In this document: positions 9,609-18,830 of the stretch, piece after piece | Layout of the letters: each line of letters starts with the position of its first letter | How positions within the stretch are numbered: position 1 is the first letter of the stretch | NCBI GenBank assembly: GCA_964036315.1 | Contig: OZ038510.1 | Coordinates: forward strand, 79,410,349 to 79,474,348 | Source: Acanthosepion esculentum | Taxonomy: Eukaryota; Mollusca; Cephalopoda; Sepiida; Sepiidae | Length of the DNA: 64,000 bases | Reading direction: 5' to 3' | Notes under the pieces: model-generated | Told to the model about the DNA's origin: nothing | What the model saw: only the letters and a program-made list of their open reading frames with translations | The model's database searches: none | Made by a program: the position numbers and the translations under genes

Positions 9609-10560
9609 TGAGATAAAAAAGCAGAAAAATACGATGAAATACTATTAAACATATTAATAATAGTGTTAATGGATAGTGTTAACGGAAAAAAAATCTTGCT
9701 TATTAATAGTTCCTGTCCAAATCTGTAATAAGAACATGAAAATATTATCGACAGCTCATTTAAATATTTTTGGACTTTTAAAAAAATAAGTCTTTCATGG
9801 AAAAGTGAAAAAGAAATGAGTGAGAAACATTAAGCGATCCAAACTTTGAGATCAGCGGTAATTACCGATCAATTCTGTCTGTTTTATTGATTACATTTTC
9901 TATTTGTTCATTGACTAAGAAAGACGGCTTTAAAATGATGATTAATAAGATCCGTTGGGCGTTTTTCATAATTGACTGGCCGTCCATGTTAGCCTAATGT
10001 CAACTGACTTCGTCTGCGCATGTGCCGAATGAATACGGCTTAGACGAAATGTATTCATTATCTTTCTCAGACAAGTAACAGCAGAAAATTTATGAGTCTG
10101 TTCACATTAGTCAAGACTTTAACATGCCTTTTCTCCGACTCAGTCCACCAAAATGGCGTCTTATCAATCGATTTTGTTAACGTGTTATGTACTCATTAAC
10201 TTAAAACCTATTCTACGGATGTTGAGACATTTTGTTTTTGTTTTTTTTTCATTGTTTATACAAGTAACAAATTTTCGAGATAACCACGCGGGGGAAACAC
10301 GTCTATTCTGGCGACATTGTGTTACGTTCATACAAGAATCAAATAACCTTTGTTTCGGTCAAATCACTTATTATTGGTTAGTGTGACATGTCTTGAAAAT
10401 GACGGGATTATAAATGCCTTTTTCAGTCATTATCATTATACTACGTTCCTTTACGAAATTAGTCTTTTCACTTCCCAAGGCCTAAGAGCCACTCAAGGTA
10501 GATGTTTAGTTAAGAACGTAGGGGAGGAGGAAGAAAAATTCAAAGACTGGTCTGTAATGT
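9609..10560. other. Unique AT-rich sequence, no gene recognised
   Basis: Short open frames exist near 10153-10560 but carry no recognisable domain, no consistent codon pattern and no splice context that I can support. Confidence 0.3.
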
Positions 10561-10564
10561 AAAC

Positions 10565-11010
10565 AATACTAACCCGACATCTCGGCTTTAGTCATTTTCC
10601 CTTTGACGTGACGTGGCTTCTCTCTGTCCAATCTACAAATATTTTCAGGGCAACTGTTTTGATGAGATTTCCCCCCTGTTCCCCGACTACATGCATTTAA
10701 GCGTGCTACTAGATTGGCAATTAGGTATCACCGTTCTATTGTTGTTCTAGCCAGATGCACTCGCCACTTTTACTCTAACTGTTTCTTTTCTTGCCTATGG
10801 AATTTCCTTCTGATTTCTTGCTTCCCTGGCAACTACAGTCTTCAAAAATTTAAATCACTATCTTCCGCCTACTTGAACCCTGTTCCTTTTTCTGTCCTTT
10901 CCTCAATCCTTTTCAGTAAAGTCTTCTCATTCTCTTTCACTCTCCATAATACCCAGCGTTCTAATGACTTTATCACCTTGCTTGGGGTGAAACGATTTAA
11001 AAAAAATGTC
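10565..11010 (+). pseudogene. LINE-B 3' end fragment
   Basis: Reads VLARCTRHFYSNCFFSC.WN and NYSLQKFKSL, the C-terminal block of the LINE-B RT, and ends ACCTTGCTTGGGGTGAAACG followed by an A run. 5'-truncated and frameshifted. Confidence 0.65.
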
Positions 11011-11029
11011 ATGAGGATATGCTGGATAG

Positions 11030-11500
11030 ATAAATGTTGACCCTAGACTTGAAGAAGTTAAAATTATAATCGTCGAGGAAGCATCCACTCGGAAGCAGTT
11101 GTCTGTGTGGAATTTCCTCCTCGCCAAAGGAATAAGAACGATTTAACACCAGAGACAACAAAGAAGATTCTACAGAAGGATATTGAGAATTTCATGGACG
11201 GAGCGAGTAAACAACAAGGAAGATTTCAAGAAAACAGCAACAGAAAGAATCAGGAAAAGACAACTGAAATATGTGGGAGAAGGGCTTGGATGACTTATCC
11301 CCACCCCACGGGGCGTATTGAGAGCAAGAGAGACAGGGAAAGTATTGTGCTACAACTGACAAGCTTGTCTGAGTGGATGGCGGAACTGGGGGCAGGAACA
11401 TTAGTAAAGGGAGAAAAACTGCTAAGGGCCACAAGAGATGATCGCCTATGTCCTGAAGGGACGCGGCTAACAGAAGAAGAAGACACGACACGGCGGCTCC
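11030..11500 (+). pseudogene. LINE-A C-terminal fragment
   Basis: Collinear with the LINE-A tail: TTCTACAGAAGGATATTGAG (the RRMLRI segment), LTSLSEWMAELG, LLRAT, then GATCGCCTATGTCCTGAAGG near the 3' end. An open frame at 11107-11556 crosses it, but in a shifted register. 5'-truncated, decayed. Confidence 0.6.
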
Positions 11501-11850
11501 TAGCGGTGAAGGTTTTAATTAAGAAATATTGTTCGTTTGAACATTTGCCATCGTAATAGCGACAGTGTAGCGGAATCTAGGGTCATTTCATATGTGGGAA
11601 AGGTGTTGAAAAGAATCCATCGCGCACAAGTCCACGTAATAGCTTTTGAACTCAAAGTTGGACGGTGAAACTACACAACACCAGCAAACTCCGGCAGAGG
11701 AACTATTACAGATATTACAAAAACCACCTTTACTTCCATATAGAGATTGCTTGTTTTTTTACGGCTTATCAACCCTTTTCAGATTATTTAAGGCCAGCAA
11801 ATATTTTGGTTGGCAACTAAGTTGCCGCCGTGTTTTTAAATTTTGGAATT
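11501..11850. other. Unique spacer, nothing recognised
   Basis: AT-rich sequence between a LINE relic and the split mariner. No domain or paired repeat seen. Confidence 0.3.
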
Positions 11851-11854
11851 TATT

Positions 11855-11979
11855 GTGTCTTTAAATGGTATGCGTATGATGGGACTGGGAAGGGATTATC
11901 CATTACCAATTGCTTGAAAGGAACCAAATGGTTAACGCGGAATTCTATGTTTAACAGATGGAACGACTCAACACAGCTA
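11855..11979 (+). pseudogene. Mariner transposase, 5' part of a copy split by the copia element
   Basis: The plus strand reads WDWEGIIHYQLLERNQ, then VNAEFYV and QMERLNTA, typical of the middle of a mariner transposase between the first and second catalytic Asp. The reading resumes at 17083 beyond the copia element. In-frame stops show it was already decayed. Confidence 0.7.
11975..11979. repeat. Copia target-site duplication, left
   Basis: AGCTA, matched by AGCTA at 17078-17082. Five bp is the usual copia duplication length. Confidence 0.85.
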
Positions 11980-12308
11980 TGTTGGAGTTTTTGGATACCC
12001 TGGTGTACTAGTGAGCCAGCCAAAATAAGCTGACTCATTTTATAGATCACCAATAGAAGATGTTAACCAATCAGATGGCTCAAAATATTCAATGAGAGAC
12101 GTGTATAAAGGCGGCCATGTTTTTTTCAGGAATATTCACTGCCAGCTTTTGATATCGAAGACTGAAGAATTACGGAACAGCTACTGGTGGTATTGGCGAT
12201 ATAGTCAGATTCAGTAGAGTGAGTGTTAATCTTTAACGTTGTTTCATTGAACAGATTACGTACTGCGCTGGATTCTATATTCATAGACTATGGTGAACAT
12301 GTTCAACA
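11980..12308 (+). repeat. Copia 5' LTR
   Basis: Begins TGTTGG and ends CAACA, the TG..CA form. It contains GTGTATAAAGGCGGCC, a TATA-like core promoter candidate at about 12100-12115. The partner LTR lies at 16741-17077. Confidence 0.88.
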
Positions 12309-12901
12309 AAGGTTATGAGCCCAGATTACGATTATATTTTGACGGAGACGAGTCAAAATACGAATTGTGGGAAGTGAATTTCCTAGGCTACCTTAGAATA
12401 CAAAAACTTCATGACATCATTCTTTGCCAAGATGACCAGAAAGAAGATGATGATTTCATGGAAAGAAATGCGACCGTGTTTGCCGAATTAATACAATGCC
12501 TGGATGACAGGAGTTTGTCTTTAATAATGAGAGAAGCCAGGGACGACGGCCGCCAAGCTTTAAGAATATTGCGTGAACATTACTCGTCAAAAGGTAAACC
12601 CAAAATTATTGCTTTATATACTGAACTAACCTCGTTAAGGAGACGAGAAAATGAATCCGTAACAGATTATATTATACGAGCTGAGAATGTCACAAATGCC
12701 TTAAAAATGGCAGGTGAGACTATCTCAGATGGGCTGCTAATAGCCATGGTTTTAAAGGGATTACCAGCAACATTCAAACCATTCATGACAGTCATAACTC
12801 AAAAAGATAAAAAATTAACTTTCACTGAGTTTAAAATTGCGTTACGTAGTTATGAAGAAACAGAAAAATGTGTAATCCCCCAAATCAAGGAAATAACGTA
12901 A
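12290..12901 (+). CDS. Copia Gag, N-terminal capsid region
   Basis: This 203-residue frame begins MVNMFNKGYEPRL and includes YELWEVNFLGYL, a copia-type Gag start, then LREHYSSKGKPKI, LYTELTSLRRRENESVTDYI and LKGLPATF, typical of the UBN2/Gag capsid region. Gag packages element RNA in virus-like particles. The ATG falls inside the 5' LTR and the frame reads through the primer site; the true start could be the Met at 12299 instead. The next domain lies one base back in frame (overlap from 12868), with no convincing slippery heptamer, so a mutation is as likely as programmed frameshifting. Confidence 0.8.
   Translation: MVNMFNKGYEPRLRLYFDGDESKYELWEVNFLGYLRIQKLHDIILCQDDQKEDDDFMERNATVFAELIQCLDDRSLSLIMREARDDGRQALRILREHYSSKGKPKIIALYTELTSLRRRENESVTDYIIRAENVTNALKMAGETISDGLLIAMVLKGLPATFKPFMTVITQKDKKLTFTEFKIALRSYEETEKCVIPQIKEIT
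12311..12324 (+). promoter_or_regulatory. Copia primer binding site (internal tRNA-iMet type)
   Basis: GGTTATGAGCCCAG lies two bases after the LTR and closely resembles the Drosophila copia primer site, which pairs with an internal fragment of initiator tRNA-Met rather than its 3' end. Confidence 0.7.
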
Positions 12902-13491
12902 TGCAACTGAGAACGTCATTTACAAAATTCAGAAAACCAGTCCCTCAAACCTACCAGACTAGGAATTATGATATTAAAAACAAGGGGCTTAAAAACAACT
13001 ATTACAATAAAAACAACAACAGGAACAATATTAATAGAAAGTCAAATATCATCTGCTTTCGTTGTGGAAGAGCCGGGCATGTACGTACGAAATGTCAATT
13101 TCATACAAGGAGTGATTTCTGTAAAAATGTAAAAGCTTTTTCGAATGAGAGAACATATGCTTTTTCGTTTGGGTTGGATACTATACCCAATAATTATAAT
13201 TCTTACCTAGTCGATACGGGTGCGACAAATAATGTAATTACAGATGAAACAAAATTTATTAATTTTGACTCCAACTTCGAGCCAAATTCCCACTTTATTG
13301 AGTTGGCTGACGGTACCAGAATTAATAATTTAGTTTTAAAAAGAGGCGATGCCTGTATTTATTTACGCGATACTAAAGGAAATATTTGTAAATGTTTATT
13401 AAAAAGGGCTTTATATATCCCTAAATTTAAACAAAATATTTTCTCGGTTCAGTCTGCGGTTAGAACTGGTGTTAAAGTTAATTTTCACTGA
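12868..13491 (+). pseudogene. Copia nucleocapsid zinc knuckle and aspartic protease
   Basis: The zinc knuckle CFRCGRAGHVRTKC (residues 63-76 of this frame, CX2CX4HX4C) binds RNA. The protease follows with LVDTGATNN at residues 114-122, active-site D116. The domain continues to ..YIPKFKQNIFSVQSA.., where a TGA stop interrupts it; the same frame resumes as DSSKLIYPDGTKW before shifting into the integrase frame near 13530. Broken relative to a working polyprotein. Confidence 0.82.
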
Positions 13492-13534
13492 GACAGTTCA
13501 AAGTTAATATACCCAGACGGAACAAAATGGACGT

Positions 13535-15832
13535 TTGTATTATTTGAAAAGTATTAAATCTGTGAAAACAGCCACCCACCACTTAAGGACTTGGCATAAA
13601 ATATTAGGCCACTGTAATAATTCGGATGTTAAAAGATTGCAAGAACACGTCACTGGAATGAAAATTACATCTCCAAAGGGCTTACAACATTGTGACACAT
13701 GTATTAAAGGGAAAATGACGAAATATAGAAATAGGGATCAAATCCCAAAATCAACAGACATCTTGTTCAGAGTTTATTGCGACTTAGCGGGTCCAATTTC
13801 ACCAATGGGTATTGGCACCTATTCATATGTATTAAACTTTGTTGACGAATATTCAGGACTTATTATGATATATTTTCTGAAAAACAAATCTGATACACTA
13901 CAAGCGACAAGAATGTATTTATCTGATATTTCACCTTATGGAAAAGTGAAAATAATTAGAACAGATAATGGTGGAGAATTTACTTCCGATGATTACGAAA
14001 ACCTCCTAATAAATGAAGGCATTAAACATGAGAAAACCTGTCCTTATTCCCCGCACCAGAACGGAATCGCTGAACGTAGTTGGAGGACTCTTTTCGAAAT
14101 GGCTAGATATTTGCTAATAGAATCTAAGTTACCCAAAAATCTGTGGGTCTATGCATTAAATACCGCCGTATATATAAGAAACCGTTTCAATAATAGTAAC
14201 ATTAAAAAGACTCCTTACGAGGCTTATACGAACTACAAACCCAACGTAAATGGGATGCATATTTTTGGTACAATTTGCTACACATATGTCAACCACAGGG
14301 CAAAACTAGATCCAAAAATTGAAAGAGGTATATTCATTGGCTATGACAAAACAAGTCCGGCCTATATGATTTATTTCCCACAAAGTAAAATAATAAGGAA
14401 GATCAGATGCGTCAGATTTACAGATTCCTTTGAGCAAGTGGAGGATCCCGAAGAAAAGAACATTAACTGCGAGGAACTGGTCCAACACGAACTAGTATGG
14501 CCTAATTATGAGATAGGGCCTATAAATAAAAAACCCGTTCAAAATCCACAATTAAAGGAAGGTGTTATACTAGATGATATAGACGAGGAAAAATCAGACG
14601 CAAACCTTGAGTTAAAAGAAGATACAACCGAAGAGGAGGGGCAAATTCCGCGTTATCCGACCAGAAACAGAAGAAAGCCAGACTATTTTGGAATGGGTCA
14701 ATGTAATATCTGTGACATTGACTGTTGCTATTCGGTGCAATGTATCCTGAAGAACTATCAAGAACCCATAAATTCTGATAATTCCAAACGATGGATGGCC
14801 GCCATGCAAAAAGAAATGGAATCCCTAGTATCAAATGATACTTTTGAATTGAAAAAGGCCCCGGATGATAAAAATATTATCGGCAGCCGTTGGGTTTATA
14901 CTATAAAGCGAACTGAGGATGGCTCGCCAGTGTATAAGGCTCGTTTTGTAGCTAAAGGATTTTCGCAGATATACGGGGAAGATTATGTAGAAACATTCAG
15001 TCCAACAACAAACATGACAACAATCAGAATTTTGATGCAAATGGCCGCACATTATGGTATGGATATACACCATATGGATGTTAAAGCAGCGTATTTAAAT
15101 GCTCCGATTGACTATGAAATATACATAGAACCGACAGAAGGTTTTGAAAAAGGTGATAATTATGTATGGAAACTCAAAAAGTCACTATATGGGCTCAAAC
15201 AAAGCGGAAGAAGGTGGAATAAATTATTACATTCCTATTTAATTGAACAACATTTTGAACCCTCCCCAGTTGACCCATGCCTGTACACAAGAATATTTAA
15301 TAATGAAATATTAGCAATTCTGATTATTTGGGTCGACGATATGTTAATTGCTTCAAAATGTGAAGCTGCTCTATTAAAAATTAAAAATTCCTTAAATATA
15401 AGGTTTAAAATGACCGACTTGGGTCGACTATCATGGTTTCTTGGTATACAGTTCGAATTTAAGGACAACACTATTACAATGAATCAATCCAGATACATCG
15501 AAAAACTTTTATCTAAATTCAGCATGCAAAATTGTAAAACACGAACTACTCCATGTGAAATGGATTTAAACACAATTATGAATAATGAAGATGGTATAGC
15601 GGCGTGTGAAAAAGAATACAGAATATTGATTGGGAGTCTTATTTACGTCATGACATCAACAAGGCCAGACATCTGCTATACGGTTACTAAGTTGTCTCAA
15701 AACTTAAATAAACCGAGGACTGTGCATTTAACAAGAGCTAAGCAAGTATTACGTTATTTAAAGGGGACTAAGAATCAGTGCCTAGTATTTCGACAATCAA
15801 AAATACCCACTACAACTGGAAGGATTTTGTGA
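13535..15832 (+). pseudogene. Copia integrase and reverse transcriptase
   Basis: A 765-codon stretch without stops. Zinc-binding pre-integrase HHCC: WHKILGH (20-26) and CDTC (53-56). The integrase core has D83 (YCDLAGP), D144 (IRTDNGGEF) and E180 (NGIAERSW), an exact DX35E spacing. RT: SRWVYTIKR (451-459), motif A HMDVKAAYL (513-521), SLYGLKQS (550-557), catalytic WVDDML (599-604), DLGRLSWFLGI, then thumb GSLIYVMTSTRPDI. It ends early: an extra base in the A-run near 15800 puts RNase H in the next frame. All visible RT and integrase catalytic residues are kept. Confidence 0.9.
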
Positions 15833-16289
15833 TGCTGATTGGGCAAATTCACCAGATCGTAAAAGTATCATAGGCTATTGCTTTAGATTGGCAAAAGATA
15901 ATCAAATAATTGGCTGGAAATCTAAGAAACAGGGAATGATTTCACTTTCAACATGTGAGGCTGAATATGTTGCATTGTCGCAAGCAACACAAGAGGCTAT
16001 TTTTCTTAAATTACTAATAAAAACAATTACAACACTGATAATAAATGAGCCTATAAGTATTTCCTGTGACAATCAGGCCAGTATTGCTTTGGCTAAAAAT
16101 CCAATAATACATCAAAGACCAAAGCATATCGATATTAAATATCAACTTGTTAGGGATCAGGTACAAAAGAAAACAGTACAAATTGAATATGTTCAATCGG
16201 AAAATAACGTGTCGGATTTGTTTACAAAGCCAATTACAAAATTGAAATTAGGGGCTTTCATCCCTGTCATATTTGGTACTGACCTATAA
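15822..16289 (+). pseudogene. Copia RNase H
   Basis: From 15822 this frame reads GFCDADWANSPDRKSIIGY, then SKKQGMISLSTCEAEYVAL, ISCDNQASIALAKNP, HIDIKYQLVRD and ENNVSDLFTKP, the complete copia RNase H block with D, E and D catalytic positions. The ATG at 15888 lies inside the domain and is not a true start; it is the C-terminal part of the polyprotein displaced by a frameshift. Confidence 0.85.
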
Positions 16290-16740
16290 GTCCTTATTAG
16301 TCCTGGGTAGGACGTAAAATGCATCCATTAGTTATTGTCTTAAGAGACGTCAGTTTTTGGTATGAATGTGAGTCCTTAGTTTCGGGGTATAACGTAAATA
16401 GTCCTACTTTTAGCCCTATCCTCCTCTTAATGACTCTCAGAATCACTCTGACACGGAGTGATAGTGCCTGTTTTAATGGGTCCCAGCTATGGGTAAAATA
16501 ACAACTTCTTCCACTTTTTTGTTGTGACACAACACAAATTTATAATATTGTTATTAAGGTTTATTAACCTGAAATACTTAACAGTGGGCAAAATGATAAA
16601 ACTTATTTTTGTGGATATTAATTAAAACAAATTAATTACAAAACAAAAAGATATATTTTATGACTACTAAAGTATTTGTTCCATATGAATATTGACTTTA
16701 CTAATATTTTGAAAGAAGATTCCATAATGTACCCAAAATG
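16290..16740 (+). other. Copia 3' untranslated region and polypurine tract
   Basis: Noncoding sequence between the polyprotein stop and the 3' LTR. It ends in AAAATGGGGGGGAG, the polypurine tract. A few bases at the LTR junction seem lost relative to the 5' LTR. Confidence 0.7.
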
Positions 16741-17077
16741 GGGGGGAGTTTTGGGGTACTTGGTATACTAGCGAGCCAGCCAAAATGAGCTGACTCATTT
16801 TATAGTTCACCAATAGAAGATGTTAACCAATCAGAAGGCTCAAAATATTCAACACGACGTGTATAAAGGCGGCCATGTCTTTTTCCGGAATATTCACTGC
16901 CAACCTTTGATATGGAAGACTGAAGAATTACGGAACAGCTGCTGGTGGTATTAGCGATATAGTCAGATTCAGTAGAGTGTCTCACTCGTGAGTGTTAATC
17001 TTTAACGTTGTTTCATTGAACAGATTACGTACTGCGCTGTATTCTATATTCATAGACTATCGTGAACATGGTCAACA
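16741..17077 (+). repeat. Copia 3' LTR
   Basis: Aligns along its length with 11980-12308 and ends CAACA before the target duplication. It carries an extra ~12 bp (TCTCACTCG region near 16979) absent from the 5' LTR. The exact left border is blurred by the polypurine tract. Confidence 0.88.
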
Positions 17078-17295
17078 AGCTATTCAAGAGAAAAGACCTA
17101 ATCGGCAGCATGGAGTTCTTTTGCTGCACGACAACGCTCGCCCTCATATCGCCAATACGACCAAGGAAGCCATTCAAACGCTTGTCTGGGAAGGGCTGCC
17201 ACACCCGACGTGCTCTCCCGATTTGGCACCAATGGATTTCCACCTCTTTCGATCTCTTTCAAATGCTATGCGCGGAGTTTATTTCAGATCACTAA
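17078..17295 (+). pseudogene. Mariner transposase, 3' part of the copia-split copy
   Basis: Continues the reading from 11979: IQEKRPNRQHGVLLLHDNARPH (second catalytic Asp in HDNARPH), GLPHPTCSPDLAPMDFHLF (third acidic position) and RSLSNAMRG. The DD34D-type catalytic pattern identifies mariner. It is followed head-to-tail by another copy. Confidence 0.8.
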
Positions 17296-17835
17296 AATGG
17301 AATGTCAAGTTAAGAAGAATGCTATTTTCTACACGTCCATCTTTTTGCTTTTAATCGAGGTTCTCAGGCCGAAAAAGTTGCTGTGTATGGAGATGATACC
17401 ATAGCCGAAAAACCCACTCGTGGTTGTTATGTAAAGTTCAAAAATGGAACATTTTGACCTCGTTCTGGCCGTCTAGTTGGGTTCGATGAAGAGGAATTAA
17501 AGCAACTTTTGCACGAAAATTTTCGTCAAACGACAAGTGAACTGGCAGAGAAAATGGAATGCTCCCACATTCCTATAGAGAAGCATTTTCACTCGATTGG
17601 AAAGGTTGAGAATTGTGCAGCATGGGTTTCACATGCTTTAAGTGACAACAAAGAAATCAACGTATGGAACGACACAACACTGTTATTCAAGAGAAAAGAC
17701 CTAATCGGCAGCATGCAGTTCTTTTGGTGCACGACAACGCCCGCCCTCATATCGCCAATATGACCAAGGAAGCCATCCAAACGCATGGCTGGGAAGGGCT
17801 GCCACACCCGACCGACGTACTCTCCCGATTTGGCA

Positions 17836-17911
<76 letters not shown>

Positions 17912-18200
17912 TGTGTGTGTGTATTACATAATGGAGAAATCCAAAATGACCTCATAAGAATAGATATTTCAACCAGACGTTATACGTAGGCATTTTTCGA
18001 TCTCTTTCAAATGTTATGCGCGGAGTTTCGTTCAATACTGATGCAGAATTGAGAGCTTGGTTGGATGAATTTTTCGAGTCGAAACAGGGTGATTTCTACC
18101 AACGAGGTACTGAAAATCTTGCTGAACGTTGGGAAGAAGATGTAAACAACAAGGGAGAATACATTATTGATTAATTAGTTGTTATTTTTTATTAAACCTT
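17296..18200 (+). pseudogene. Second mariner transposase copy, internally deleted
   Basis: The N-terminal half reads VAVYGDDTIAEKPTRGC, FKNGTF, PRSGRLVGFDEEELKQLLHE, RQTTSELAEKM and HFHSIGKVEN, the paired HTH region of mariner. The middle with the first catalytic Asp is missing. It resumes as RPNRQHAVLLVHDNARPH and ends ELRAWLDEFFESKQGDFYQ..AERWEEDVNN. A TA microsatellite plus ~85 bp interrupts the SPDLAPMDFH segment at 17838-17995. Not functional. Confidence 0.8.
17838..17908. repeat. (TA)n microsatellite inside the mariner copy
   Basis: TA run with a short TG tail, located at TTGGCACCAAT within the transposase. Confidence 0.95.
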
Positions 18201-18227
18201 TTAACACTATTTACATTATTCGAACTC

Positions 18228-18600
18228 CCACATGGCACAGTGGATAAAGGCGTTAGTTAGATCCAGTGACAGGACCCAAAGAGTGTGAGTTCAATACCTG
18301 GTTAAGGCGGTGGAGAACTTGGAGAGGGAAATTAACAGGAGATAACTGACATCCACTAGACATGGCGCGTGGAACTAGAACAGTCTACCCCATCGAGCGA
18401 AATAAAGGGTCCAGTTCCGCATTCCAACCACCTGAAGAAGACCGGAGTGTACAACAGCCGAAACGTTGTGATAAATATGGCAACAAAAATGAGAACAATA
18501 GTCCGAATAATGCAAATAGTGTACATAATTCATTATGTCAGAAATATCGACAGATACTAAACCTTTTAAAAAAATTAAATAAAAAAAAAACAACAACAAA
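18228..18600 (+). mobile_element. tRNA-derived SINE
   Basis: The tRNA-like head has an A-box-like GCACAGTGGATAAAGGCG (18236-18253) and a B-box-like GTGAGTTCAATACCTGG (18286-18302), followed by a tRNA-unrelated body (CCTGAAGAAGACC, CGAAACGTTG) and an A-rich tail at 18570-18606. Octopus genomes are known to carry tRNA-derived SINEs. Pol III transcription is presumed. Confidence 0.65.
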
Positions 18601-18664
18601 AAAAAACCCCAGTGGGAACTTAGTTACCAACCCAATAGTTTTAGATTGTAAGTATATTTTTGAG

Positions 18665-18830
18665 ATCATAATGATTTACTGATACAAACCCTACTATAGC
18701 TGGGGGAGAAGGGGTGGATTCATACCTTTCCCAAGGGTATTTGCGTGTAAGTGAATATAACAAACCCGACAGCAATTGAAAATGGGCTCTCCGATATTGA
18801 GCAGTTATCCATTACACCACCAGCACATTC
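18665..18830 (-). mobile_element. tRNA-like SINE module attached to the 5S array
   Basis: Minus-strand sequence with GGTGTAATGGATAAC (A-box-like), then ACCCTTGGGAAAGGTATGAA and CTCCCCCAGCTATAG. It aligns with 51627-51785 (also downstream of 5S-like units, same relative orientation) and, for its tail, with 40790-40860. It is joined directly to the end of the 5S-derived array. Confidence 0.6.

Larger units (their letters stand above)
11980..17077 (+). mobile_element. Ty1/copia-type LTR retrotransposon (~5.1 kb)
   Basis: Complete structure: 5' LTR, primer site, gag, protease, integrase, RT, RNase H in copia order (integrase before RT), G-rich polypurine tract, 3' LTR, and a 5-bp target duplication. 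The LTRs differ by roughly 6% by eye plus small indels, so it is not a recent insertion. The coding region has at least three frame breaks and one stop. It sits inside a mariner copy. Confidence 0.93.

Noticed and set aside
9125..9652. 175-codon minus frame with poly-Leu and poly-Phe
   Set aside because: It crosses the GAA tract and antisense LINE-A sequence.
11107..11556. A 149-codon host gene
   Set aside because: It overlaps a decayed LINE-A tail in a shifted frame.
18420..18470. Hammerhead ribozyme from CTGAAGA and GAAACG
   Set aside because: Core words are present but the sequence between them does not form stem II and no cleavage site follows.
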